Source of the DNA: Microbacterium testaceum
GTDB taxonomy: Bacteria > Actinomycetota > Actinomycetes > Actinomycetales > Microbacteriaceae
Length of the DNA: 64,000 nucleotides
Direction: 5' to 3'
NCBI RefSeq assembly: GCF_020781835.1
Contig: NZ_JAJGNJ010000003.1
Span: 1 to 64,000, forward strand
Shown: piece after piece, positions 9,687 through 18,394 of the stretch
How positions within the stretch are numbered: position 1 is the first letter of the stretch
Layout of the letters: every line of letters begins with the position of its first letter
The notes under the pieces: model-generated
Database searches by the model: none
What the model was told of the DNA's origin: nothing
Seen by the model: the letters and a program-made list of their open reading frames with translations, nothing else
Translations under genes and position numbers: made by a program

Positions 9687-10727
9687 TCACCGAGGGCGAC
9701 GGATCTCGCGCCAGAGGTCGACATCGTCCTCGTCCGCCCCGGCGCCCACGGTCGCCGTGCGACCGACGACCGTCACGGCCACCTCGTGGTGGGGCGAGGT
9801 GCGGATGATGAGCCGCTCGGACGCGGCGCCGGCCACGATGCCCGCCAGCTCGGCGCGGATGCTCTGCAGGGCGGATGCCGGGAGACCGTCGAGTCCACCC
9901 TCGTCGAACAGCATGACGATCGTGCCGCGGCGGCGCGCGGCGTCGATCTGGGCGCGCACGCCGTCGTCCAGAAGACGCGGACTGCGCAGTTCGTCGCGGA
10001 GGCTCTGCTCCGCCAGGCGCGCGGCGCTCTTCTCGCTCGGCCGCAGATTACCCCCGGTCTCGATCGTGCGACCGAGCACGGGCCCGGCGACGTGCAGCGC
10101 CCGCTGCACGTGCAGACGACGCTCGCGCTGACGACCGCTCTGCGAGGCCTGCCAGGCCGACGCCGCCTGCTGGAGCTCGGAGAGCTGTTCCGCGTCGCGG
10201 GCGACGCGATCGAGGGCGATCGTGATGAGCTGCGCGGCGGCGACCCAGACGAGCGACCCGACGAGTCCGAGACTCAGCGCCGAGAGAGGACCGAGCCAGA
10301 CCGCGGTGGAGACGGCGAGGAGGCCCGTCCCGGTCCACGCCACGGCCGGGCGCCGACGGACCATCACGACGGTCATGAGCGCTCCGATGCCGCCGATCAC
10401 CCAGGTGACGAACGGCTGGGAGCGACCGGCCTCGCTGACCGCGGCGAAGGCCGCGTTCGGGACGACCGCCGCCGCCATCAGCGCGAGGCCGACGGCCCAG
10501 CGCGGCGGTGTCAGCCGCATGCCCTCGCGCGCCTCGTCGGTCCCCGCGGAGCGTCGCCGCGTGGGCAGGAGGATCCAGAGCCAGGTGATGGGGAGATAGA
10601 GCACGAGAGCGGCGATGAGCAGCCACCCGCGCTCCACGGTGTCCGGGAGCGTCCACAGCAGACTGCGCGCGGACAGATACGCGGTGAAGGCCAGCGCGAT
10701 GCCCGAGAGGATCGAGCGGACGGTCAC
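9687..10727 (-). CDS. Membrane protein resembling a degenerate histidine kinase
   Basis: A protein of 346 residues that starts in a GTGA overlap with the histidine kinase gene (GTG 10727). It has about six hydrophobic segments up to residue 165, then a coiled region (ARDAEQLSELQQAASAWQASQSG) and a C-terminal domain of GHKL-like secondary structure (QSIRAELAGIVAGAASERLIIRTS). No phospho-accepting HD/HE box and no N or G1 ATP-binding motif are present. It therefore looks like a non-catalytic kinase paralogue acting with the neighbouring two-component pair. This interpretation is an inference; the safe call is an uncharacterised membrane protein. Confidence 0.72.
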   Translation of the reverse strand: MTVRSILSGIALAFTAYLSARSLLWTLPDTVERGWLLIAALVLYLPITWLWILLPTRRRSAGTDEAREGMRLTPPRWAVGLALMAAAVVPNAAFAAVSEAGRSQPFVTWVIGGIGALMTVVMVRRRPAVAWTGTGLLAVSTAVWLGPLSALSLGLVGSLVWVAAAQLITIALDRVARDAEQLSELQQAASAWQASQSGRQRERRLHVQRALHVAGPVLGRTIETGGNLRPSEKSAARLAEQSLRDELRSPRLLDDGVRAQIDAARRRGTIVMLFDEGGLDGLPASALQSIRAELAGIVAGAASERLIIRTSPHHEVAVTVVGRTATVGAGADEDDVDLWREIRRPR

Positions 10728-11980
10728 CAGCGGTCCCCGCTCTCCCACTCGAGGGTCACCGTCGTCCCGGCCGGCGAGGAATCCACGGTGGAGCGCCCCC
10801 CGACAGCGGTCACGCGGGCGATGATCGACCCCCGGATGCCGAGCCGGTCGGCCGGGATCGCGTCGACGTCGAAGCCGCGACCCGCGTCGCGCACGCGGAT
10901 GGTGACGCCCCCGGGTTCGGCGGAACCGATGACCTCGACCGTCAGCGCGCGCGCCTCGGCGTGCTGCACGGCATTGGCGACCGCCTGCATCGCCGCGAGC
11001 ACGAGGGCGCGCGCGACGCGGCCCGGGACGCGGGGCGTCCCCTCCTGCACGCGCCGCGTGACGGCGAGGGTGACACCGAAGTCACGGGCGGACGTTTCGA
11101 TGTCGTCGGCCAGCGCGCCGGCATCCATCGGCTCGTCGCTGCCCTCCAGGGCGTCCTTCTCGGCGTTGGCGAGCCTGGTGAGCGCCTCGCGTGCCATGCT
11201 CACCGCGAGGGTGCGTTCGCGTGGGGTGCCCGCCCGTTCCGCTGCCAGCAACGCGCCCAGGACGCTGTCGTGCATGAGAGCGGCCACCGCGATGCGCTCG
11301 TGCTCGGTCGCGGCCGTCGCCGCCGCCGACGCGTAGCTGGCGACCGCGCGCGCCCGCGTCTCGTCGACGTTGGCCGCGATCGATCGATACATCCACGTCA
11401 GGGTGACCAGGACGCTGCCCAGCAGCAGCGCGAACGAGACGTCGAGCGCCACCGGGAGCAGGAATTCGGGCTGGCCGCCCGCCTGCAGGAGCCGCACCAC
11501 CCCGAACAGCAGCGGCGCACTGACCGTCCACGCGACCTGCAACGCCAGAGGGAACGCCACGACCGTGGCGACGGTCGCGACGTTGATGAGGTAGAAGATC
11601 CACGGGTTCTGGGTCGGCGAGGGCGCCGGGCCACCGGTCGTGGCGACCGGCCACAGGGCGAGGGCGACCATGAACAGCACGGCGAACAGGCCCGAGAACA
11701 GGCGCGCGAAGCGGCCGACCGCACAGGCGACGACCATTGCCACGAGAGGCACGAACACTCCGACCACCAGCGGCAGATGCCAACCGTCGGCCTCGTCGGT
11801 CGGGCCGAATGCGGCGACGAAGGCCTGGACCCCCAGGACGAGGCAGGCTGGGCCCACCAGGAGGGTGATGACGCGTTCGATGCGCTTCTGAGTGAAGGAG
11901 CCGGGGTCGTCGCTGGTCTCCCGCGTGTGGGGGATGCGCCCCCACGCCTCATCGAGGACGGACCGGTCGATGTCAGGCAT
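10724..11980 (-). CDS. Sensor histidine kinase (HisKA_3/NarL-type)
   Basis: A protein of 418 residues. Six hydrophobic segments (about residues 35-195) precede a dimerisation helix with the phospho-acceptor His in IAVAALMHDSVLGALL. The HATPase domain has an N box (LAAMQAVANAVQHAEAR), G1 (VRDAGRGFD) and a G2-like RLGIRGSI. It should phosphorylate the LuxR-type regulator encoded just upstream, whose stop it overlaps by eight bases. GTG 11983 is an alternative start one codon earlier. There is no extracellular sensor domain of note, so sensing is probably within the membrane. The signal is unknown. Confidence 0.87.
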   Translation of the reverse strand: MPDIDRSVLDEAWGRIPHTRETSDDPGSFTQKRIERVITLLVGPACLVLGVQAFVAAFGPTDEADGWHLPLVVGVFVPLVAMVVACAVGRFARLFSGLFAVLFMVALALWPVATTGGPAPSPTQNPWIFYLINVATVATVVAFPLALQVAWTVSAPLLFGVVRLLQAGGQPEFLLPVALDVSFALLLGSVLVTLTWMYRSIAANVDETRARAVASYASAAATAATEHERIAVAALMHDSVLGALLAAERAGTPRERTLAVSMAREALTRLANAEKDALEGSDEPMDAGALADDIETSARDFGVTLAVTRRVQEGTPRVPGRVARALVLAAMQAVANAVQHAEARALTVEVIGSAEPGGVTIRVRDAGRGFDVDAIPADRLGIRGSIIARVTAVGGRSTVDSSPAGTTVTLEWESGDRW

Positions 11981-12638
11981 CACGGGGGGTCTCGGGCGTC
12001 TCGTGAAGGATGCCGTCCTCCATCGCCCGTCGCAGCAGATCGACCTTGGTCGGGGCGGGGCGGCCCACCTCGACGTACTTCACGCGCACGCGTGTGATGT
12101 TCTCCTTGGCCGTGGAGTAGGCGACGCCGAGGCGTTCCGCGACGGCCTTCAGCGGAAGGCCCGCCGCGTACAGCCGCAGAACCTCGCGCTCGCGCGCCGA
12201 CAGTTGCGCGTCGGCGAACTCGCGGTCGCCCTCGACCGCGCTGGCCCACTCGACGTTGTCCAGCAGCTCGCCTCGGGCGACGGTGCCGATCGCCGCGAGG
12301 ACCTCGTGCGTGGGAGAGGACTTGCTCACGATGCCGGCCGCGCCGGCGGCGAGCGCCTCGCGCACCGCGGCCGGACGGTCGGCGACGCTGTGGATGATGA
12401 CGCTGGACCCGTCGCGCACCACACGGTCGACGTTCTCGGACACCGTCGTACCGTCACCGAGGGTGAGATCGAGCACCACGACGTCGGCCGGAGCCTCGCC
12501 CGCGGCTCGACGCCAATCGAGGTACGCGGCGACGTTCGCGCCCGAGGACACCACCTGGAAGGACTCGGTCTGGGCCAACGCCGCCTCGAGACCGAGTCGG
12601 ACCGATTCGTGGTCATCGATGAGGGCGACGCGCGTCAT
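11973..12638 (-). CDS. LuxR/NarL-family response regulator
   Basis: A protein of 221 residues. The receiver domain has paired acidic residues (LIDDHESV), the phospho-Asp in VVVLDLTLGDG, and the conserved Lys in GIVSKSS. The C-terminal HTH is LSAREREVLRLYAAGLPLKAVAERLG with recognition helix YSTAKENITRVR. It is first in a three-gene unit with the kinase and the degenerate kinase. TACGAT lies 6 nt upstream of ATG 12638, so the transcript is probably leaderless. Target genes are not evident. Confidence 0.92.
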   Translation of the reverse strand: MTRVALIDDHESVRLGLEAALAQTESFQVVSSGANVAAYLDWRRAAGEAPADVVVLDLTLGDGTTVSENVDRVVRDGSSVIIHSVADRPAAVREALAAGAAGIVSKSSPTHEVLAAIGTVARGELLDNVEWASAVEGDREFADAQLSAREREVLRLYAAGLPLKAVAERLGVAYSTAKENITRVRVKYVEVGRPAPTKVDLLRRAMEDGILHETPETPRDA

Positions 12639-12644
12639 CCCCTC

Positions 12645-12650
12645 ATCGTA
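12645..12650 (-). promoter_or_regulatory. -10 box of the response-regulator operon
   Basis: TACGAT on the minus strand, six bases before ATG 12638. Confidence 0.55.
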
Positions 12651-12699
12651 TCCGCGCACGCCCCGCGCGACGGGGAGTGCACAGCCCCCGATCGGCTGG

Positions 12700-13947
12700 T
12701 CATCGCCGCAGCGAGACGACGGCCTCGACGTGGTGGGAGTTCGGGAAGAGGTCCAGGCCGTGCACGCCTCCTTCCGCGCGGTATCCCTGAGCGGCGAACG
12801 TGGCGAGATCCCGCGCCAACGCCACGGGATCGCACGCCACGTAGACGACCGCGCGAGGAGCCAGCGCCGCGATCCCCTCGACGACCTCCCGCCCCGCCCC
12901 CGCACGCGGCGGATCCAGGACCACGACGCCCCGGGAGAGACGCTCGCGCTCGCGCTCGGAGGCGTCGGCCACGAGCCGGCCCACGTAGCGGTCGACGCGG
13001 GCGGTCTCGGCGCGCGCGCCGACCCACTCGGCCAGGTTCTCCCCCGCGTGCTCGGTCGCCCGCGCGTCGCTCTCGACGCTGACGACCCGCGCGGCCGTGC
13101 CGCCGAGGCCGGCCAGCGTCGCGGCGAACAGGCCCACCCCGCCGTAGAGGTCCAGGTGCGTGGCATCCGGATCCAGCTCTCCCGCCGTGGCGCGCACCCG
13201 CTCGGCGACGGCCTGCGTAAGCGCGGAGGCCGCCAGCCGGTGCACCTGCCAGAAACCGCCGACATCGACCCGGAAGACCCGCTCGCCCACGCGCTCCTCG
13301 ACGACCTCGGCAGTCCCGGTGGTGCGCGCGCCGTCGGGACGGGGCAGTACGCGGACGCGTCCATCGGCGGGCTGCACGAGATCGATGCGACCCGGCGCGG
13401 CCCCTCGCAGCTCGCCGGCGGCGCGCCCGAGCGCGGCCGTGGCCAACGGCAGGTCGGGGGTTTCGATGACCCGGTGCGAGCGCGGGGCGAACGGTCCGAC
13501 GCGTCCGGCCTTGTCGACGTGCAGACTCACGCGGGTGCGCCAGCCCGTGCCGTCGGCGGTCTCATCGGCACCGGCGGGAGCGACCGCGACGGGCAGCTCG
13601 AGACGCCCGACCCGCTCGAGGGACTCCCGGATGACGCGCTCCTTCAGCGCCCGCTGGTGATCGAGGGCGATGTGTCCGAACTCGGCACCGCCCGCACGAT
13701 CGTCGGGGGCGCGGTCGATGGATGCCGAGGCCCACACGTGCCGCTGGCGTTCGGGAGCGGCATCCAGCACCTCGACGGCCTCGGCGCGCCAGAACGCCTT
13801 CTTCTTCGTGTCGGTGAGCCGCACCCGCACCCGCTCTCCCGGCAGGGTGTCGGGCACGAAGACCACGCGCCCTTCGTGGCGCCCCACGAAGATGCCGCCG
13901 TGGGCGACGCCGGTGATGTCGAGATCGATGAGGTCGCCGTTGTGCAT
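12700..13947 (-). CDS. TRAM-domain class I SAM-dependent RNA methyltransferase (TrmA/RlmD family)
   Basis: A protein of 415 residues. The N-terminal TRAM domain (residues about 5-60, GVAHGGIFVGRHEGRVVFVPDTLPGE) binds RNA. The SAM-binding motif is HLDLYGGVGLFAATLA, followed by VVVLDPPRAGAGREVV and YVACDPVALARDL, where the Cys is the usual m5U nucleophile. The N-terminal cluster cysteines of bacterial RlmD are not evident, so this is a cluster-less actinobacterial member. It probably makes 5-methyluridine in rRNA or tRNA; the exact target is unknown. CAGGCT lies 6 nt upstream of ATG 13947. It is divergent from maf. Confidence 0.88.
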   Translation of the reverse strand: MHNGDLIDLDITGVAHGGIFVGRHEGRVVFVPDTLPGERVRVRLTDTKKKAFWRAEAVEVLDAAPERQRHVWASASIDRAPDDRAGGAEFGHIALDHQRALKERVIRESLERVGRLELPVAVAPAGADETADGTGWRTRVSLHVDKAGRVGPFAPRSHRVIETPDLPLATAALGRAAGELRGAAPGRIDLVQPADGRVRVLPRPDGARTTGTAEVVEERVGERVFRVDVGGFWQVHRLAASALTQAVAERVRATAGELDPDATHLDLYGGVGLFAATLAGLGGTAARVVSVESDARATEHAGENLAEWVGARAETARVDRYVGRLVADASERERERLSRGVVVLDPPRAGAGREVVEGIAALAPRAVVYVACDPVALARDLATFAAQGYRAEGGVHGLDLFPNSHHVEAVVSLRR

Positions 13948-13993
13948 CCTCCGAGCCTGTCACACGACGGCGCCCGGCGACCGGCGTCGTCGG

Positions 13994-13999
13994 TAGCGT
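13994..13999 (+). promoter_or_regulatory. -10 box of maf (leaderless)
   Basis: TAGCGT, six bases before ATG 14006. Confidence 0.55.
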
Positions 14000-14005
14000 G
14001 AGGGC

Positions 14006-14653
14006 ATGCGCGTATGCCTGGCATCCACCTCCCCCGCTCGTCTCATGCTGCTGCGGCAGGCCGGCATCGAGCCTGAGGCCCGCGCGCCGCAGGTCGACGA
14101 AGAGGCGGTGATCGCGGAGGTCGAAGCGTCCGAGGGGCGCACACTCCCGGCTCCCGAGCATGTCCTGCTGCTCGCGCGGCGGAAGGCTGCCGACGTCGCA
14201 GATCGCCTGAGGGAGGAAGAGCCCGGGTTCGACGGCTTCGTCATCGGCGGCGACTCCATGTTCGCCCTCGGCGACGACATCCTCGGCAAGCCCTACACGC
14301 CCGCGGCGGCGACCGCGCGGTGGCACGACATGCGCGGGCGGACGGGCGTGCTGCACTCCGGGCACAGCGTGTTCCGACTCGCCCCCGGATACCGGCCGCG
14401 CGAGGCGTTCGCCGTGGCGGAGGCGTCGGTGAGCTTCGCGGCCGACATCGACGACGACGAGATCGCCGCCTACGTCGACAGCGGCGAGCCGCTGCACGTC
14501 GCCGGCGCGTTCACCGTTGACAGCCTCGGCGGCGCCTTCATCGAGCGCATCGAGGGAGACCCGTCGACCGTGGTCGGGATGTCGCTGTCGACGGTGCGAC
14601 GGCTGGTGCGCGAACTCGGGGGCTCCTGGCCGGCCCTGTGGAACCGTTCGTAG
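14006..14653 (+). CDS. maf: Maf-family nucleotide pyrophosphatase
   Basis: A protein of 215 residues that hydrolyses non-canonical nucleoside triphosphates (dTTP/UTP/m7GTP-type). It starts MRVCLASTSPARLMLLRQAGI, the Maf S-x-S-x-R signature, and continues with VIGGDSMFALGDDILGKP and the C-terminal DSLGGAFIERIEGDPSTVVGM block. The expected VGGD-type Asp is present and the length is normal. It stands alone between the divergent methyltransferase and the carboxylase alpha gene, 77 bp downstream; that proximity is a common actinobacterial arrangement. Confidence 0.92.
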   Translation: MRVCLASTSPARLMLLRQAGIEPEARAPQVDEEAVIAEVEASEGRTLPAPEHVLLLARRKAADVADRLREEEPGFDGFVIGGDSMFALGDDILGKPYTPAAATARWHDMRGRTGVLHSGHSVFRLAPGYRPREAFAVAEASVSFAADIDDDEIAAYVDSGEPLHVAGAFTVDSLGGAFIERIEGDPSTVVGMSLSTVRRLVRELGGSWPALWNRS

Positions 14654-14718
14654 ACTCCCCCACACGTTTTCCGGCGTTTCTTGTGGAGGTGGGTCAAAAG
14701 ACGCACACGCCCCCTCGC

Positions 14719-14724
14719 TAGGCT
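14719..14724 (+). promoter_or_regulatory. -10 box of the carboxylase alpha gene (leaderless)
   Basis: TAGGCT, six bases before ATG 14731; the GGGAGG in between could also act as a very close ribosome site. Confidence 0.55.
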
Positions 14725-14730
14725 GGGAGG

Positions 14731-16497
14731 ATGCCGAAGATCGCCAAGGTTCTCGTCGCCAACCGCGGCGAGATCGCCGTCCGTGTCATCCGCGCCGCAC
14801 GCGATTCGGGCAAGGCCTCCGTCGCCGTCTACGCCGACCAGGACCGGGATGCCCTGCACACCCGCCTCGCCGACGAGGCCTACGCTCTCGACGGCGCCAC
14901 CAGCGCCGACACCTACCTCTCGATCGAGAAGATCCTCTCGGTCGCCCGCCGCTCCGGCGCCGACGCCGTCCACCCCGGGTACGGCTTCCTCGCCGAGAAC
15001 GCCGACTTCGCCCGCGCCGTGATCGACGCGGGACTGATCTGGATCGGTCCCTCGCCTGAGGCGATCGAGGCCCTGGGCGACAAGGTCACCGCCCGTCACG
15101 TCGCCGAGAAGGTCGGCGCCCCGCTCGCGCCCGGCACCCCCGGTCCGGTGGCCGGCGCCGAGGAGGTCATCGCGTTCGCCGAGCAGGTGGGCCTGCCGAT
15201 CGCCATCAAGGCCGCGTACGGCGGGGGCGGGCGAGGCCTGAAGGTGGCCCGCGAGCTCGACGAGGTCGCCGAGATGTTCGAGTCCGCCACGCGTGAGGCC
15301 GTCGCCGCGTTCGGCCGCGGCGAGTGCTTCGTCGAGAAGTACCTCGACAAGCCGCGCCACGTCGAGACCCAGTGCCTGGCGGATGCCGCGGGCACTGTCG
15401 TCGTCGTCTCCACCCGCGACTGCTCCCTTCAGCGCCGCCACCAGAAGCTGGTCGAAGAGGCACCGGCGCCGTTCCTCACCGACGAGCAGAATGCCGTGCT
15501 GTACGCGGCATCCAAGGCAATCCTCCGCGAGGTCGGCTACGTCGGGGCCGGCACGTGCGAGTTCCTCATCGGCGCCGACGGCACGATCTCGTTCCTCGAG
15601 GTCAACACGCGCCTGCAGGTGGAGCACCCGGTCTCCGAGGAGGTCACCGGTCTCGACCTCGTGCGCGAGCAGTTCCGCATCGCCGAGGGCGAAGAGCTGG
15701 GATACGACGACCCGGCCCCGTCGGGGCACTCGTTCGAGTTCCGCATCAACGGCGAGGACCCGGGCCGCAACTTCCTGCCGCAGCCCGGTCCGATCCACGT
15801 CTTCAAGACGTTCGGCGGTCCCGGTCTCCGCCTGGACTCGGGTGTGACCGCGGGCGACAGCGTCTCCGGCGCGTTCGACTCGCTCCTGGCGAAGATCATC
15901 GTCACCGGCCGCGACCGTGCCGAGGCCCTGGAGCGCGCCCGCCGCGCCCTGGACGAGTTCGAGGTCGCGGGCCTCCCCACCGTCCTGCCGTTCCACCGCA
16001 AGGTCGTCCGCGACCCGGCCTTCACCGCCGAGGACGGCTCGTTCGGCGTGTACACGCGCTGGATCGAGACGGAGTTCGTCAACGACATCCCCGCGTGGGA
16101 CGGCGAGCTCGAGGCCCCCGGCGAGGCGCCGGGCCGCCACACGGTCGTGGTCGAAGTCGGCGGCAAGCGTCTGGAAGTCAGCCTCCCCGACCGCATCGCC
16201 GCGCCCGCCGCGAAGCCCGGCCGCCCGGCCGTGGCCCCGCCGTCGCGCCGCTCCCACGCGGCGTCGCCGGCCGCCGGCTCCACCGGCGACGCGGTGAAGT
16301 CTCCGATGCAGGCCACCGTCGTGAAAGTCGCGGTCGAAGAGGGTCAGCAGGTCGTCAAGGGCGACCTCGTCGTCGTGCTCGAGGCCATGAAGATGGAGCA
16401 GCCCATCCAGGCACATAAGGACGGCACGATCGCCGGCATCGACGCGAACCCCGGCACCACCGTGTCGGCGGGTCACCAGCTGCTGCTCATCAGCTGA
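14731..16497 (+). CDS. accA: Acyl-CoA carboxylase alpha subunit (biotin carboxylase fused to biotin carrier)
   Basis: A protein of 588 residues that carboxylates its own biotin with ATP and bicarbonate and supplies the beta subunit at 7.6-9.2 kb. Residues 1-450 are biotin carboxylase: [17 protein letters not shown], the ATP-grasp glycine loop [36 protein letters not shown]. An Ala/Pro-rich linker at about 485-510 leads to the carrier domain, with the biotinylation site EAMKMEQP near residue 555. The architecture is that of AccA3-type subunits. BirA (6669-7451) should modify it. A strong hairpin follows the stop. Confidence 0.94.
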   Translation: MPKIAKVLVANRGEIAVRVIRAARDSGKASVAVYADQDRDALHTRLADEAYALDGATSADTYLSIEKILSVARRSGADAVHPGYGFLAENADFARAVIDAGLIWIGPSPEAIEALGDKVTARHVAEKVGAPLAPGTPGPVAGAEEVIAFAEQVGLPIAIKAAYGGGGRGLKVARELDEVAEMFESATREAVAAFGRGECFVEKYLDKPRHVETQCLADAAGTVVVVSTRDCSLQRRHQKLVEEAPAPFLTDEQNAVLYAASKAILREVGYVGAGTCEFLIGADGTISFLEVNTRLQVEHPVSEEVTGLDLVREQFRIAEGEELGYDDPAPSGHSFEFRINGEDPGRNFLPQPGPIHVFKTFGGPGLRLDSGVTAGDSVSGAFDSLLAKIIVTGRDRAEALERARRALDEFEVAGLPTVLPFHRKVVRDPAFTAEDGSFGVYTRWIETEFVNDIPAWDGELEAPGEAPGRHTVVVEVGGKRLEVSLPDRIAAPAAKPGRPAVAPPSRRSHAASPAAGSTGDAVKSPMQATVVKVAVEEGQQVVKGDLVVVLEAMKMEQPIQAHKDGTIAGIDANPGTTVSAGHQLLLIS

Positions 16498-16513
16498 GGC
16501 ATCCGCCCTCTTC

Positions 16514-16545
16514 CGGCGCCGCGTCCCTCCGGGGGCGCGGCGCCG
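16514..16545 (+). terminator. Terminator hairpin after the carboxylase alpha gene
   Basis: Perfect 10-bp arms, CGGCGCCGCG at 16514-16523 and CGCGGCGCCG at 16536-16545, starting 17 bp past the stop. No T-tract follows. Confidence 0.7.
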
Positions 16546-16622
16546 TCGCGTTGCGCGGTCGCGCTGCTCCGTCGCGTTGCGTGGCGCCGTGGGGTGGCGC
16601 CGTCACGTTCGCGGTCGCGTTG

Positions 16623-16687
16623 CGCGGTCGCGTAGCGCGGTCGCGTAGCGCGGTCGCGTAGCGCGGTCGCGTAGCGCGGTCGCGTTG
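16623..16687. repeat. Five tandem copies of a 13-bp unit
   Basis: The unit CGCGGTCGCGTAG occurs four times exactly and once with a single change (…TTG). Degenerate related copies precede it from about 16550. Confidence 0.9.
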
Positions 16688-16736
16688 CGTGGGGCGTACT
16701 GCGGGCTCGGGCGAGCGGGAACGGTTCCCTTCCCGC

Positions 16737-16803
16737 GCATAAACGCGATTCGCGCCCATAAACGCGCGGTCACCACGTTTATGGGCGCTGGGAGCGTTTA
16801 TGC
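16737..16803. repeat. 67-bp nested palindrome, family D, copy 1
   Basis: Outer arms are GCATAAACGC (16737-16746) and its exact complement (16794-16803). Inner arms are CCCATAAACG (16755-16764) and its exact complement (16776-16785). A second copy of identical length lies at 59681-59747. Confidence 0.9.
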
Positions 16804-16866
16804 GTGGCCCGAAGCCGGACCCGCACGCCGGGGCGCGCGGGGCGCGCGACGCACGCCGGGGCGCGC

Positions 16867-18327
16867 TCAGTCCTCGCCGGGATCATCGCGGTCGACGATG
16901 TGCATCGCGCGCGCGGCGTCGGTGATGCTGGAGGTGAGCGACGGGTACACGGCGAAGACGCGGGCGACCTGGTCGACGGTCAACCGGCGCTCGACCGCGA
17001 TCGCGATCGGGTAGATCAGCTCGGAGGCGCGCGGGGCGACGATGACACCGCCCATGACCGTGCCGCTCCCCTGCCGCGCGATGATCTTCACGAAGCCGTC
17101 GGTGATGCCCTGCATCTTCGCGCGCGGGTTCGCCGACAGCGGCAGCTTCTTCACCACGCCCGCGATCCTGCCGTCGACGACGTCCTGCTCACTGAATCCC
17201 ACCGTGGCGATCTCGGGGGCGGTGAAGATGTTCGCCGTGATGCGGCGCGTCTCGAGCGGGATCACGATGTCGCCGAGCGCGTGGAACACGGCCTGACGTC
17301 CCTGCATGGATGCCACCGAGGCCAGGGGGAAGAAGTTCGTGCAGTCGCCCGCGGCGTAGATGTTCGGCACCGAGGTGCGGGCGACGCGGTTGACGCGGAT
17401 GTGACCCGACGGCGTCATCTGGACGCCCGCCTGCTCCAAGCCGATCCCGGCGGTGTTCGGGATGGATCCCACGGCCATGAGGCAGTGGCTGCCCTCGATC
17501 GTGCGCCCGTCGCCGAGGGTCACCGTCACGCCGTCGCCGGTGTTGACCACCGACTCCGCGCGCGCCTTCGACAGCAGCGTCATGCCGCCGCGCTCGAAGA
17601 CGCGCTCCAGCACCGCAGCGGCATCCTGATCCTCACCGGGCAGCACCTGGTCGCGGCTGGAGACGAGCGTCACCTTCGCGCCGAGGTTCATGTAGGCCGA
17701 GGCGAACTCGGCGCCGGTGACACCCGAGCCGACGACGATGAGGTGCTGCGGGACGGACTTCATGTTGTACAGCTGCGTCCAGGTGAGGATGCGCTCACCG
17801 TCCGGGCGGGCCGAGGGCAGCTCACGCGGCGACGCACCGACGGACACGACCAGGGTCTCCGCCTCGATGCGGTCGAAGTCGGTGCCGCCCGCCTCGGTCG
17901 AGACGACCACGGCGCCGGAACCGTCGAGGCGCCCGTGGCCGGAGATGATGCGCACGCCGGCCTCGAGCAACGAGGAGCGCATGTCGTCGGACTGCTGACG
18001 GGCGAGCGAGAGCAGGCGCTGGTTCACGGCGGCGAGGTTGATGGCGACCTCGGGGGTCAGCGGCTTGCCCCGGTCATCCTTCGCGAACAACTGCACACCG
18101 AGCTCGCTGGCGTTGCGGATCGCCACGGCGGCGTCGGCGGTCGCGATGAGCGTCTTGGAGGGCACGACGTCGGTGATGACCGCCGACCCGCCCACCCCCG
18201 CCCGCTCGACGAGGGTCACGTCGGCGCCCAGCTGGGCGGCCGACAGCGCCGCTTCGTAGCCGCCGGGGCCACCGCCGACGATCGCGACGGACTGCTTGCG
18301 CTCGAAGCTCTGCACCATGGCATCCAT
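16867..18327 (-). CDS. lpdA: NAD(P)H-quinone dehydrogenase LpdA-type flavoprotein
   Basis: A protein of 486 residues with the lipoamide-dehydrogenase fold: N-terminal FAD motif VAIVGGGPGGYEAALSA, NAD(P) motif IVVGSGVTGAEFAS, second FAD motif NIYAAGDCT, and a C-terminal dimerisation domain. The place of the redox CxxxxC reads GVGGSAVITDVVPSK, with no cysteine. It therefore cannot be a dihydrolipoamide dehydrogenase and matches the mycobacterial LpdA group, which reduces quinones with NAD(P)H. ATG 18327 has a GGGGGAG ribosome site; ATG 18318 is an alternative. It is divergent from punA. Confidence 0.87.
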   Translation of the reverse strand: MDAMVQSFERKQSVAIVGGGPGGYEAALSAAQLGADVTLVERAGVGGSAVITDVVPSKTLIATADAAVAIRNASELGVQLFAKDDRGKPLTPEVAINLAAVNQRLLSLARQQSDDMRSSLLEAGVRIISGHGRLDGSGAVVVSTEAGGTDFDRIEAETLVVSVGASPRELPSARPDGERILTWTQLYNMKSVPQHLIVVGSGVTGAEFASAYMNLGAKVTLVSSRDQVLPGEDQDAAAVLERVFERGGMTLLSKARAESVVNTGDGVTVTLGDGRTIEGSHCLMAVGSIPNTAGIGLEQAGVQMTPSGHIRVNRVARTSVPNIYAAGDCTNFFPLASVASMQGRQAVFHALGDIVIPLETRRITANIFTAPEIATVGFSEQDVVDGRIAGVVKKLPLSANPRAKMQGITDGFVKIIARQGSGTVMGGVIVAPRASELIYPIAIAVERRLTVDQVARVFAVYPSLTSSITDAARAMHIVDRDDPGED

Positions 18328-18382
18328 TCTCCCCCAGTGCGACGCGCGGCTCGCTCGCCTGGCCCCGGATGCCGCGGCTTTC

Positions 18383-18388
18383 TAGAGT
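18383..18388 (+). promoter_or_regulatory. -10 box of punA (leaderless)
   Basis: TAGAGT, six bases before ATG 18395. Confidence 0.55.
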
Positions 18389-18394
18389 GGGTCC

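Larger units (their letters stand above)
16498..16866. other. Gene-free repeat-rich spacer
   Basis: Between convergent genes. It holds, in order, a terminator hairpin, degenerate CG-rich repeats, five tandem 13-bp units and a 67-bp nested palindrome, then CG-rich low-complexity sequence. No coding region is supported; short open frames through it are compositional. Confidence 0.7.

Noticed and set aside
16623-16687. CRISPR or replication-origin iterons
   Set aside because: The 13-bp CG-rich units are head-to-tail without spacers, and there is no AT-rich segment or replication gene nearby.
16867-18327. Dihydrolipoamide dehydrogenase
   Set aside because: The redox-active disulfide is absent (GVGGSAVITDVVPSK); the quinone reductase LpdA group fits.
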